From Lachnospiraceae bacterium (GTDB lineage Bacteria > Bacillota > Clostridia > Lachnospirales > Lachnospiraceae), in NCBI GenBank assembly GCA_022791635.1, contig JAAVZL010000057.1:1-37422 (forward strand): a stretch of 37,422 nucleotides of DNA, read 5' to 3'. Below, one piece after another: positions 21,983 to 30,012 of this stretch. The notes under the pieces were generated by a model. It searched no databases, was not told where the DNA came from, and saw nothing but the letters and a program-made list of their open reading frames with translations. The translations under genes and the position numbers were made by a program. Position 1 is the stretch's first letter. Each line of letters begins with the position of its first letter.

Positions 21983-23023
21983 TCATCCGCCCACTACATG
22001 AGTCAACGGGCACCCCTCTGCATACCGTTTCAGGTCTTCAAGCACAATCCCAATAGAGGCGCTGAAGGTCCCCTGACTGGTTCCCGCCAAATGAGCCGCA
22101 AGAGTTACATTGTCAAGCTTACGCAAAGGATGGTCCTCAGACAGAGGCTCCTCTTTAAACACATCCAGCACCGCCCCTCCGATGCGCTTCTCCTGCAGGG
22201 CCTCTATAAGGGCATCCTCATCCACCAGTCCGGCCCTGGCCGTATTCACAAAAATAGCCGTAGGCTTCATCCTGGCAAACATCTCGGCATTAAACATATC
22301 CTTTGTCTGCTCCGTGAGACGTGCATGAATAGACACGATATCCGAGGTCTCAAGAAGCTCGTCAATCTCTGCCGGAATGCAGCCGCATTCCCGAATCCGT
22401 TCCGGCGGACAATAGGGATCGTAGGCCAGAACGTCAGTGCCGAAGCTTTTCAGCCTGGCTGCAATTTTTTTCCCGATATCCCCAAAGCCAATGAGCCCCA
22501 CCTGATAGTCGCACATGTTATAAGAATCCTTGGAATTCTCAAACTTCTTCGCCCAGCCGCCGTGCTTGATATCCTCATCTGTTCTGGCAATATTTCGAAT
22601 CTGGCAGATCATAGCTCCCACGGTAAAATCCGCCACAGCCGTAGCCGCCCTTCCGGGAGCGTTGATAACCTTGATTCCCCTTGCCTTCGCTTCCTCCATA
22701 TTGATATTTTCCATTCCCGTTCTGCAGGTGGCAATCACCTTGAGATCTGGAGCCGCTTCCATCAGCTTCTTTCCGATGGGAGCAAAATGGGTAACCACAA
22801 TCTCTGCCTCCTTCACCGCCTCGAAGACCGCCGGATTGATGTCTGTTTTCTCCGGTCCGTTTACCTCCACGGAAAGCATGGAGGCCTGATAAGACAGCTC
22901 ATCCTCTCCCACAGTTTTCTCTATCAGCTCAACGGTATAGCCGTATTCGTCCATTTGGCAGAGCTTTTGCATCATCTCTTTTGTGATGCCCAGGTCATAG
23001 ATTCCTACAATTTTTTTCGACAT
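21983..23023 (-). CDS. D-2-hydroxyacid dehydrogenase family protein
   Basis: A 346-residue NAD-dependent dehydrogenase of the D-isomer-specific 2-hydroxyacid family (phosphoglycerate dehydrogenase-like). The nucleotide-binding GFGDIG (179-184) is followed by VLAYDPYC, with Asp202 expected to select NAD. The catalytic triad is visible as Arg263 (NTARAG), Glu291/292 (FKEEP) and His311 (AAHLAG). The His segment lacks the usual P-H-x-G-G form. It should reduce a 2-ketoacid or oxidise the hydroxyacid. Its position between an ABC permease and a kinase suggests a role in processing an imported sugar acid or a product of it (inference). GAGGAGG lies about 9 nt before the ATG. Confidence 0.88.
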   Translation of the reverse strand: MSKKIVGIYDLGITKEMMQKLCQMDEYGYTVELIEKTVGEDELSYQASMLSVEVNGPEKTDINPAVFEAVKEAEIVVTHFAPIGKKLMEAAPDLKVIATCRTGMENINMEEAKARGIKVINAPGRAATAVADFTVGAMICQIRNIARTDEDIKHGGWAKKFENSKDSYNMCDYQVGLIGFGDIGKKIAARLKSFGTDVLAYDPYCPPERIRECGCIPAEIDELLETSDIVSIHARLTEQTKDMFNAEMFARMKPTAIFVNTARAGLVDEDALIEALQEKRIGGAVLDVFKEEPLSEDHPLRKLDNVTLAAHLAGTSQGTFSASIGIVLEDLKRYAEGCPLTHVVGG

Positions 23024-23047
23024 AATTATGTACCCTCCTCAATAAAA

Positions 23048-24016
23048 TTATTTCTCCGATTCATTTGTAAATCTTTGCAGCAATACGGCACAGATAATAA
23101 TCACTCCTTTAATGACATCCTGCGGGTACGACGGAACTGCAAGCAGATTCATAATGTTTCCAATCAAGGCAAGGATCAAAACACCGATTACGGTTTTTAT
23201 CGGCGAGCCCACACCTCCGTTCAAGCTGGCGCCTCCGATTACACAGGCTGCAATGCAATCCAATTCCAGGCCTGTTCCAACAGCCGGAGAACCGATTGCC
23301 GTCCTGGAGCATGCAATAATACCGCCAATGGCAGAACAAAAGCCGGAAATAGCATAGGCAGAAATTTTCACAGGCGTAACGTCAATTCCCGCCAAATGCA
23401 CAGCCTCCTCATTGCTTCCAATTGCAATAATCATTCTTCCAAAGGAAAGATAGTTGAGTAAAAACCATGCAATGGCCACCACAATCACTGCAATAATCGT
23501 AAGCCAGGTCAGCCATGGAAAAATCTTTGCCGTACCCAGTGCACCGATTGTTCCGCTTGGCGTTATAATGGGCGCTCCGTTGGAAATCATATACGCTACT
23601 CCACGAGCCATCGTCATCATAGCCAGGGTTGCCACAAAAGGAGCCATCCCGGTCTTGGCTACAAAGAAGCCTGAAATCAACCCGCACACCACACCGGCAA
23701 TCATACTAATCACACAAGCCGGCCAAACACCCCATTCCCAGGCAGTCAGCGCATATGCCGACAGAACACTTCCGATGGCTACAATGGAGCCTACGGAAAG
23801 ATCGATTCCTCCTGTTAAAATAACAAAAAGCATTCCTGTAGAAACGATAATTGTGCTGGCATATTGCTGGCAGATATTCACCAGATTACTCATTGTTAAG
23901 AAATCTTTTGATGCAGCCGCACAAGCTGCAAATAGGATAAGGCCAATTAAATAGGTATTATTTTTCAGCAAAAATTTTTTTATTTCCAAAAATGAGGTCC
24001 TTTTTTTCTGCATCAT
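23048..24016 (-). CDS. ribose-type ABC sugar permease 2
   Basis: A 322-residue RbsC-family permease. TGGIDLSVGSIVAIGSVLSA is the signature segment; CVIGGASLNGGVGSPIKTVI is the conserved C-terminal loop; about ten hydrophobic segments are visible. The ATG overlaps the ATPase 2 stop codon by 4 nt (ATGA), so translation is coupled. It serves the operon 2 importer with ATPase 2 and binding protein 2. The N-terminus has a short basic stretch (MMQKKRTSFLEIKKFLLKNN) before the first helix, consistent with a cytoplasmic N-terminus. It is related to permease 1 but clearly not a recent duplicate, unlike the aldolases. Confidence 0.92.
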   Translation of the reverse strand: MMQKKRTSFLEIKKFLLKNNTYLIGLILFAACAAASKDFLTMSNLVNICQQYASTIIVSTGMLFVILTGGIDLSVGSIVAIGSVLSAYALTAWEWGVWPACVISMIAGVVCGLISGFFVAKTGMAPFVATLAMMTMARGVAYMISNGAPIITPSGTIGALGTAKIFPWLTWLTIIAVIVVAIAWFLLNYLSFGRMIIAIGSNEEAVHLAGIDVTPVKISAYAISGFCSAIGGIIACSRTAIGSPAVGTGLELDCIAACVIGGASLNGGVGSPIKTVIGVLILALIGNIMNLLAVPSYPQDVIKGVIIICAVLLQRFTNESEK

Positions 24017-25515
24017 TCTCCATTCCCTCCCATCGCCGCAAATATAATGCCATCCTCCGTAAATTCATCCCGCTCCAAAACGCCTCTTACCTTGCCCTGG
24101 TGCATAATCACAATATTGTCACACATTCCCATCAATTCCGGCATTTCGGAGGATACCATAATAATGGCAATTCCAGCCTCTGCAAGCTGGTTGATGCAAT
24201 GATAAATCTCTACCTTCGCTCCCACATCAACGCCCCTGGTAGGCTCATCTAAAATCATGCACCTGCAATCTGCCGCCAGCCACTTTGCCAAAGCTACTTT
24301 TTGCTGATTTCCTCCGCTTAAGCTGGATGCCTTATTTTCAATGGCTGCATATTTCGTATTCATCTTCTCAAGCAGCTCTTTTACAAATTCCGCTTCCTTC
24401 TTCTTATGAAACAGGCCATATTTCTGCACCTTTTTCATGACCGTGATAGAAACATTCATCTTTATACTTTGATCAAGGAGCACCCCTTGTCGTTTTCTAT
24501 CCTCCGGAAGCATTCCCAGCTTCTTTGCCACTGCCTGTTTGGGCGATTTAAAGTGTACGGACTCACCCAAAAGCCGGATTTCTCCGGAGCTCCACTTGTC
24601 TGCACCAAAAACAGCTCTCATGGTCTCCGTCCTGCCTGCGCCTACAAGCCCGTAGAAGCCAAGAACCTCACCAGCTCTTACCTGAAAGCTGACATCCTGC
24701 ACTTGGGACGAGCCCATAAGGTGAGAAACCTCCATAACAACCTCACCTGGCTTCACATTTCTTTCCGGAAACATCTGTGTCAGTTCCCGTCCAACCATCT
24801 TGCGCATAAGCTGATCCTTGTCAATCTCCGTCGTTGCAACGCAGTCGACAAAGCATCCATCCTTCATCACTGTGATTTTGTCACAGATCTCAAATATCTC
24901 CTCCAACCTGTGAGAGATATAAATAATGCTTACGCCATTTTCCTTCAGCTTTTTTAAAAGGGAAAACAGCTTCTCAATCTCTTTTACCGTCAAAACAGCC
25001 GTCGGCTCATCCAGAATCAATACCTTTACGTTTCTGGAAATGGATTTGCAGATCTCCACCACCTGCTGATAAGCCACGCTCAGGTTCGCAACCCTTCTCT
25101 TGGGATTGATATCCTCAAATCCCATTTCTGCGAGAAGCTTTGCCGCCTGCTCATGCAGACTTTTCCATTTGATAATTTTTCCTTCACTGTTCAAACGATC
25201 CATAAAAATATTCTCTGTAACCGTCAAGTCAGGCGCCAGCATAAATTCCTGATAGATCGTTGCAATACCTGCCGCTTTTGCCTCTTTCGGACTGGAAAAT
25301 CGAACCTCCTGACCCTCTATCCTTATCATTCCGGCATCTCTTTGAAGCGCCCCTGACAATATTTTCATCAGCGTGGACTTTCCGGCTCCGTTTTCTCCCA
25401 CCAGAGCATGTATCTCGCCGGGCCGCACATGTATGACTGCATCGCTCAGTGCATAAACACCTCCGAATGATTTTTTAACATGCTCCATCTCAACGCGATA
25501 TCCATCATTCCCCAT
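24013..25515 (-). CDS. ribose-type ABC sugar importer ATPase 2 (two fused ATPase domains)
   Basis: A 500-residue RbsA/MglA-type ATPase. Domain 1 has Walker A GENGAGKST (40-48), a degenerate signature LSVAYQQVVEI and Walker B VLILDEPTAVL. Domain 2 has the family's degenerate Walker A (GLVGAGRTE), signature LSGGNQQKVALAKW and Walker B MILDEPTRGVDVG. It drives import by permease 2. The start codon is preceded by GGGAGGA. Between it and the binding-protein gene lies a perfect hairpin, paralleling operon 1. Overlaps the permease gene by 4 nt. Confidence 0.94.
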   Translation of the reverse strand: MGNDGYRVEMEHVKKSFGGVYALSDAVIHVRPGEIHALVGENGAGKSTLMKILSGALQRDAGMIRIEGQEVRFSSPKEAKAAGIATIYQEFMLAPDLTVTENIFMDRLNSEGKIIKWKSLHEQAAKLLAEMGFEDINPKRRVANLSVAYQQVVEICKSISRNVKVLILDEPTAVLTVKEIEKLFSLLKKLKENGVSIIYISHRLEEIFEICDKITVMKDGCFVDCVATTEIDKDQLMRKMVGRELTQMFPERNVKPGEVVMEVSHLMGSSQVQDVSFQVRAGEVLGFYGLVGAGRTETMRAVFGADKWSSGEIRLLGESVHFKSPKQAVAKKLGMLPEDRKRQGVLLDQSIKMNVSITVMKKVQKYGLFHKKKEAEFVKELLEKMNTKYAAIENKASSLSGGNQQKVALAKWLAADCRCMILDEPTRGVDVGAKVEIYHCINQLAEAGIAIIMVSSEMPELMGMCDNIVIMHQGKVRGVLERDEFTEDGIIFAAMGGNGE

Positions 25516-25546
25516 ATTTCTCCTCCCGATCCCTTGGCTCTTGAAA

Positions 25547-25574
25547 TTAGTGCCGCCACAGCGGGCGGCACTAA
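25547..25574 (-). other. perfect hairpin between sugar-binding-protein 2 and ATPase 2 genes
   Basis: An 11-bp perfect stem (TTAGTGCCGCC/GGCGGCACTAA) with a 6-nt loop, 28 nt past the binding-protein stop codon. On the minus strand only TTTC follows, so partial termination or mRNA protection is more likely than full termination. The position mirrors the hairpin at 15978-16010. Confidence 0.75.
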
Positions 25575-25602
25575 GGAAGAATATTTTGTTATCATAATTG
25601 CC

Positions 25603-26742
25603 TTAGAATAATGCCTCCGGATTGTAGAAGTCATCTACATTATCAGGATTGATACAATTGGCCGGCGTCGTTGTGTACTTCTCATATCCTGTAGAATCTG
25701 CTCCGTCCACCAAAATTTCTTTAGCAATGCCAACAGCTACTTCCGCTACAACCTGAGGATTATTTTCTCCAGTCGCTTTATAGGGAGTTCCGTTTTTAAT
25801 CAATTCATAAGCTTCCTTCTGGCCGTCAGCCGCTGCTGCCAATACCACCTGCTCTGACAGTCCCGCATTGTCAATTGCTGTCATAGCGCCCATAACCATT
25901 GCGTCATTTTCGCCAAACAGGAAATTAATGTTCTTATTTGCCACCAGTAGGTCCTCTGCTGCGGAAAGTCCGCCGTCCGCATTCCAGTCTCCCCAGCCAA
26001 TTCCAAGAATCTCAAAATTAGCATCTTCATTTTTGGCACTGCCGTTATTAATCAGATCTGCCTCCATTGCTTTTGCAGCTTCCCAGGCTTCCTCCTCCGT
26101 ACATCCCGTGCGCGCTTCAATCACGCCGCAGATAACGCCGGTTCTTCTTTCCTGTCCTACGGTATTTCCCTTCTGGCCTGCAATCAAAACAGAAGAAATG
26201 GTTTCACTGGCTTCAAAGCTGTTTGCACCTACCCAAAGTCCAACCTCACGACCATTCTGAAGATTATCCGAATACACAGTCGTTACATTTTTTGCCGCTT
26301 CTCCACAGCTATTGTCCATACAGATAACCGGGATTCCAGCCTCATTTGCCTTATTGATGGCTTCCACACACCCGTCTGTCTCATAGGGATCCATAAAAAT
26401 CAAATCATAGCCCTGGGTGATAAAGGTGTCCATATTTTCCGCTTCCTTCAGGGTATCGGAATCTGCATTCAGGATTGATACGGTCCATCCTTCCGCTTCA
26501 CAGTAATCCTTCACATGGGTTGCCAATGCCGTAAAATAAGCGCCGTCCTGAGTCTTCATAGCAACCCCGACTTTGATCTCCTTTGCCGCATCCGCACTTT
26601 CGGACATTTCTGCCTCCTGCTCCTGTGCCGGCTTTGCGTCATCGCCCTCTGCCGCATTATTCGCCGGTTTTTCAGATGAGCCGCATCCGGCTAAGCCCAG
26701 GGTTAATCCCATTGCCAAAAGAATCGCTAAAGTCTTTTTCAT
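25603..26742 (-). CDS. sugar-binding lipoprotein 2
   Basis: A 379-residue type I periplasmic-binding-protein fold lipoprotein. The signal peptide MKKTLAILLAMGLTLGLAGC places the lipidated Cys at residue 20, followed by an Ala/Glu/Pro-rich tether to about residue 55 and the domain start IKVGVAMKTQDGAYFTALAT. LIFMDPYETDGCVEAINKAN and FLFGENDAMVMGAMTAIDNA are typical ligand-binding-fold segments. I start at 26742, because GGAGGTAAAGAA lies immediately upstream; the frame extends 19 codons further without a site. First gene of operon 2 and only distantly similar to binding protein 1, so the two importers should take different sugars. Confidence 0.92.
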   Translation of the reverse strand: MKKTLAILLAMGLTLGLAGCGSSEKPANNAAEGDDAKPAQEQEAEMSESADAAKEIKVGVAMKTQDGAYFTALATHVKDYCEAEGWTVSILNADSDTLKEAENMDTFITQGYDLIFMDPYETDGCVEAINKANEAGIPVICMDNSCGEAAKNVTTVYSDNLQNGREVGLWVGANSFEASETISSVLIAGQKGNTVGQERRTGVICGVIEARTGCTEEEAWEAAKAMEADLINNGSAKNEDANFEILGIGWGDWNADGGLSAAEDLLVANKNINFLFGENDAMVMGAMTAIDNAGLSEQVVLAAAADGQKEAYELIKNGTPYKATGENNPQVVAEVAVGIAKEILVDGADSTGYEKYTTTPANCINPDNVDDFYNPEALF

Positions 26743-26803
26743 TTCTTTACCTCCACACATTTTTATTTTTGCTTTTGAATACTCGCGCGCTGTATTCACA
26801 ACT

Positions 26804-26818
26804 TTTTTCGAAAGATAT
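26804..26818. promoter_or_regulatory. candidate DeoR operator O1
   Basis: TTTTTCGAAAGATAT, identical to the element at 26972-26986, with a TTCGAA palindromic centre. It lies about 25-40 nt downstream of the expected operon 2 transcription start. A related TTTCTTTCGAATTCG occurs at 26828-26842, at the start site itself. Confidence 0.6.
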
Positions 26819-26848
26819 TATTCTCATTTCTTTCGAATTCGTAAGTTA

Positions 26849-26877
26849 ATATTAACAAATACATGAGTTGTTGTCAA
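26849..26877 (-). promoter_or_regulatory. promoter of sugar operon 2
   Basis: On the minus strand, a perfect TTGACA (26872-26877), 17 nt, TAATAT (26849-26854). The -10 is part of a perfect 12-bp palindrome GTTAATATTAAC (26845-26856). About 100 nt of leader follow before the binding-protein start codon. Confidence 0.7.
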
Positions 26878-26971
26878 TATTGTTTTTGATTTTTGTTTCA
26901 TTTTCACAATTATTTCTTTATTTCCTTTCTATTTACACTGTTTTTTTGTTTTATTTATCCAAATCGACAGG

Positions 26972-26986
26972 TTTTTCGAAAGATAT
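26972..26986. promoter_or_regulatory. candidate DeoR operator O2
   Basis: TTTTTCGAAAGATAT, the exact second copy of O1, on the same strand and 168 bp away. It lies between the divergent promoters, about 45 bp upstream of the deoR -35. Confidence 0.6.
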
Positions 26987-27031
26987 CACAAAGAATATTT
27001 CTACCTGATTTTTCTATTTTCCGGTTTTTAC

Positions 27032-27059
27032 TTGATTTATATCTGTAATTTGGTATAAT
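27032..27059 (+). promoter_or_regulatory. promoter of the deoR-family gene
   Basis: TTGATT (27032-27037), 16 nt, perfect TATAAT (27054-27059) with an extended-minus-10 TGG. The expected start is near 27066, leaving a leader of about 90 nt. Confidence 0.7.
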
Positions 27060-27156
27060 GTAGTTGCATTTTCATATGTTTTTCCAATATAGGAGCTACT
27101 TTAGAACATTTCCAACAGCATTTCACTGTATAAAAATATGGTATCTCAAATTGACT

Positions 27157-27978
27157 ATGAATGATAATAACAGTAACTTAAAGCCTCATCGTCTGAAGCA
27201 CGATGAAAAAAAAGCCTTTATCTTGTCTGAGCTCAATCAAAAGGGGAGCGTCCGGGTATCGGAGCTGAGCGAACAGCTTGGCTTGTCCAGTGTCTCGATC
27301 CGCAATATGCTGGTTTCCCTGGAAAAGGAGTATCTTCTCCAGAGAACCTGGGGCGGAGCTATCAAGCCCATTGGCACGGCAAAGGAAATGTCCTATCAGA
27401 CCCGGGAAACAAAATATCTGCGGGAAAAGGCTGCGATTGCACAGACGGCTTATGATTTTATCGAAGAGGGGAATACCATTTATATTGACAGCGGGACCAC
27501 TACCTTTGAGCTGGTAAAGCTCCTTCGCCGCAGACCAAAGCAGAATATTTTGATTGCAACCAATGCCTTTGATCACGCCACGGAGCTTATTGGGATTGAG
27601 GATCTGCGGATTATTTTTGCAGGCGGAGAGATCCGCCATGACACCCGGGCTACCAGCGGCTATATTACCACAGATACCATCCGGAAAATGATTTTTGATA
27701 AGGTGTTTATCGGAATTGAGCATATTTCCTATGAGCACGGGATTACTACGCCCAATATTCAGGAGGCGGATCTAAAGCAGACGATTCTGAATTCCGCCAA
27801 GCAGTGCTTTGTGTTGGCTGATTACTCCAAGTTCTGGGATGATTCTCTGATTCAGGTGAATGTACCTCAGAAGCTTTATCAGGTCATTACGGACTGGCAT
27901 ATTACCAAGGAGGAGATCAAGCGGTTTAACGCCAAAGGGATTCACTGTATTGTAGCGCCGGATTTGGAGGGGGAGTAG
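27157..27978 (+). CDS. DeoR-family transcriptional regulator
   Basis: A 273-residue sugar-phosphate-responsive repressor. An N-terminal DeoR helix-turn-helix (about residues 17-70, KKAFILSELNQKGSVRVSEL with the recognition helix SSVSIRNMLVSLEKEYLLQR and the family's GGAIKP) is followed by a DeoRC sensor domain. There, IYIDSGTTTFELVKLL forms the phosphate-binding loop and FAGGEIRHDTRATSGYI the next conserved segment. I place the start at the ATG at 27157, downstream of the predicted transcription start; the ribosome site there is poor, and an in-frame TTG at 27151 is an alternative. It is divergent from operon 2 and probably represses it until a phosphorylated intermediate accumulates. It ends at a strong terminator. 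Confidence 0.9.
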   Translation: MNDNNSNLKPHRLKHDEKKAFILSELNQKGSVRVSELSEQLGLSSVSIRNMLVSLEKEYLLQRTWGGAIKPIGTAKEMSYQTRETKYLREKAAIAQTAYDFIEEGNTIYIDSGTTTFELVKLLRRRPKQNILIATNAFDHATELIGIEDLRIIFAGGEIRHDTRATSGYITTDTIRKMIFDKVFIGIEHISYEHGITTPNIQEADLKQTILNSAKQCFVLADYSKFWDDSLIQVNVPQKLYQVITDWHITKEEIKRFNAKGIHCIVAPDLEGE

Positions 27979-27996
27979 GCTCCCCCTCCTGTTTTT
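27966..27996 (+). terminator. intrinsic terminator of the deoR gene
   Basis: A 10-bp perfect stem GGAGGGGGAG/CTCCCCCTCC with a TAGG loop that includes the stop codon, followed by TGTTTTT. Confidence 0.88.
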
Positions 27997-28022
27997 CGAC
28001 TGGTAATAGATCAGCCGCGCTC

Positions 28023-28307
28023 TTATTTGCTGTCCATAAAGCGCCAGCGTTTCAATGTCGGAAACCACTCAAGCATGGCTTTTCTCGCGTCGTCTTCACT
28101 CATGTCAGGATTCGCCGCCGCCATGTTCGGCACGCAAATTTCAATCATTTCTTCCATCGTACCGTTAAAAGTAAACATCCCCTTCTCAAAACAATACTTG
28201 CAATACTCTTCATTTTTGCTGCCGTCGGCATTTGTTCCGTACAGTTCATCCGTATCTCCCATAGGCATGCCACAGCACTGACAAAATTTCTGATTCATTT
28301 TATTCAT
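28023..28307 (-). CDS. small zinc-ribbon protein
   Basis: A 94-residue protein matching the putative zinc-ribbon domain family (Zn_ribbon_2 type). Two Cys pairs are visible: FCQCCGMPM (Cys9 and Cys12 as the likely pair) and EEYCKYCFEKG (Cys36 and Cys39). Then follow a helical TFNGTMEEMIEICVPNM segment and the C-terminal ARKAMLEWFPTLKRW, both characteristic. It probably binds zinc; the role is unknown. GAGGT lies about 9 nt before the ATG. Convergent with the deoR gene and divergent from the MATE exporter, with a palindrome in the shared upstream region. Confidence 0.88.
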   Translation of the reverse strand: MNKMNQKFCQCCGMPMGDTDELYGTNADGSKNEEYCKYCFEKGMFTFNGTMEEMIEICVPNMAAANPDMSEDDARKAMLEWFPTLKRWRFMDSK

Positions 28308-28383
28308 GTTCTTTACCTCTTTCTTTCTAATGTGTTTTCCGTTTACGGATAGCTTGATTGCTATGGTATTTAGTATAATGCAA

Positions 28384-28410
28384 AAACCTTGACATCTTTT
28401 GTCAAGGTTT
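28384..28410. promoter_or_regulatory. strong palindrome between zinc-ribbon and MATE genes (operator or terminator)
   Basis: AAACCTTGACA and TGTCAAGGTTT separated by TCTTT, followed on the plus strand by ATTTTTTAT. It reads as a terminator on the plus strand, but no plus-strand gene lies upstream. Each arm carries TTGACA, so both strands have a -35 hexamer, and on the minus strand CATTAT follows after 19 nt. The divergent position favours an operator/promoter. Ambiguous. Confidence 0.5.
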
Positions 28411-28588
28411 ATTTTTTATCCATGTTTTATGCCTGTACCGTAACTCTCATTCGCCCGGAATCGGAAATACGCCGGCTCCCAACTTGTAAATTCAAGAGGC
28501 CTATGGTAGTATGGAATGGCCGGGTGATTCTGATAAAGCATTATTCCGGCATTCCCGATAACCCCCCATACTTTTAGGATGACAGCTT

Positions 28589-29962
28589 ATGGCTTTCTTG
28601 ACCCATGATAAGAATTTTTACCGCAATCTTCTGGTTTTGACCATACCGGTGGCGCTTCAAAATCTAATTACATTCGCAGTGACGCTTGCCGACAACCTTA
28701 TGACAGGCGCACTGGGGGATGCCGCTATTTCCGGCGTGTATATGGGAACGCAGATTCAGACTCTCCTCCAGCTATTTTCCGGAGGGATTGAAGGCGCGAT
28801 ACTGATACTGGCCGCACAATACTGGGGAAAGGCAGATTCCAGAAGCATCAAACGGATCATCTCTATCGGTGTCCATTTTACATTGCTTGTGGGAACGCTG
28901 TTTACGGTTCTCTGCGCGCTCTTTCCCACGGCAATTTTAGGCATCTTTACCAATGAGGTCGCCGTAATTGTCGAAGGCGCGGACTACCTGAGAATCGTAT
29001 GCTTTTCCTATCTCTTTTTTTGCCTGACACAAGCGCTGATCGCGGCAATGCGCAGTGTGGAGGTGGCAAATATCGGAATGACTGTCTCTGCCGCCTCTCT
29101 TATAACCAACGTCAGTCTGAATTATGTACTGATATTCGGGAAATTCGGATTCCCGGCTTTGGGAGTAAAGGGTGCGGCTATCGCCACTCTGGTTTCAAGA
29201 ATTGTTGAAGCTGTTATCATGGCCGTTTATGTCTTCCGGATTGATCACAGACTGCGACTGAAGCTTTCCGACTTTTTCAAAACCGATCCTTTGCTCCGAA
29301 GGGATTTTATACGCTATGGGATTCCGATTGTGGGAGGACAGATTATCTGGGGCGTCAATATGATGGGGAATTCTATGATACTCGGGAGATTTGACCAGTC
29401 TGTGATCGCCGGCGCAAGCATCGCCAATACCATGAATGCGTTGGCTTATGTAACGATGAACGGCATGTCTGCGGCTGTAAGCATCATTACGGGGAAAACA
29501 GTGGGTGCAGGTAAAATAGAACAGCTGAAAGAATATGCAAGGACCGTGCAGATTTTATTCCTGGGCGTCGGCATTCTTACCGGCTCGCTGGTCGCCCTGA
29601 CGAAAACGCCGTTTATCGGAATGTATGCAGGCGTATCCCCGGAAACGGCAGGCTATGCGCAGCAGTTCTGTACCGTGCTTTCCATCACCAGTGTAGGAAC
29701 CTGCTATCAGGCTGCCTGTCTGGCCGGCCTGGTCAAATCGGGAGGGGATGTTGGGTTTGTATTTAAAATGGACATGTTTTTTGTTCTTCTGGTCGTCCTG
29801 CCGTCAGCGGTTATTTCAGCCCGGCTGGGAGCTCCGGCGTGGCTGGTATTCGCATGTCTTAAATGCGATCAGATCTTAAAATGCGTTGTAGCCTATTTTA
29901 AAATCAAAAGCTATAATTGGATAAAAAATCTTACCAGAGAGAGTGTGGTAGATAAAAAATAG
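28589..29962 (+). CDS. MATE-family efflux transporter
   Basis: A 457-residue multidrug and toxic-compound extrusion (MATE) protein with about twelve hydrophobic segments in two related halves. The first half opens with LLVLTIPVALQNLITFAVTL and DNLMTGALGDAAISGVYMGT, and the second with RYGIPIVGGQIIWGVNMMGN and GRFDQSVIAGASIANTMNAL. Both show the family's D-x-x-M/G-x-x-G and IAGASIANT-like elements. It expels cationic compounds in exchange for Na+ or H+. Full length. The start codon is preceded by AGGATG about 10 nt upstream. It faces away from the zinc-ribbon gene; the gap of 281 nt contains the palindrome at 28384. No terminator was found immediately after it. Confidence 0.94.
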   Translation: MAFLTHDKNFYRNLLVLTIPVALQNLITFAVTLADNLMTGALGDAAISGVYMGTQIQTLLQLFSGGIEGAILILAAQYWGKADSRSIKRIISIGVHFTLLVGTLFTVLCALFPTAILGIFTNEVAVIVEGADYLRIVCFSYLFFCLTQALIAAMRSVEVANIGMTVSAASLITNVSLNYVLIFGKFGFPALGVKGAAIATLVSRIVEAVIMAVYVFRIDHRLRLKLSDFFKTDPLLRRDFIRYGIPIVGGQIIWGVNMMGNSMILGRFDQSVIAGASIANTMNALAYVTMNGMSAAVSIITGKTVGAGKIEQLKEYARTVQILFLGVGILTGSLVALTKTPFIGMYAGVSPETAGYAQQFCTVLSITSVGTCYQAACLAGLVKSGGDVGFVFKMDMFFVLLVVLPSAVISARLGAPAWLVFACLKCDQILKCVVAYFKIKSYNWIKNLTRESVVDKK

Positions 29963-30012
29963 TTACTGCTAACCGGCTGCAATCCGGCGGCAGGCGCAAC
30001 GGTATTATGAAA

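Larger units (their letters stand above)
26743..27156. other. AT-rich divergent regulatory region between operon 2 and the deoR gene
   Basis: This 414-nt gap contains no gene I can support. It holds the operon 2 promoter (26849-26877), the deoR promoter (27032-27059), and two identical 15-bp elements at 26804-26818 and 26972-26986. Open frames starting at 27064 are upstream of, or at, the expected deoR transcription start and lack a ribosome site. Confidence 0.7.

Noticed and set aside
21863..23461. A 532-codon plus-strand open frame opposite kinase 3, the dehydrogenase and the permease
   Set aside because: It spans three real minus-strand genes with clear motifs, and its translation has no family features.
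27064..27156. A 31-codon N-terminal extension of the DeoR-family protein
   Set aside because: The extension starts at about the predicted transcription start, has no ribosome site and does not look like part of a DeoR helix-turn-helix protein.
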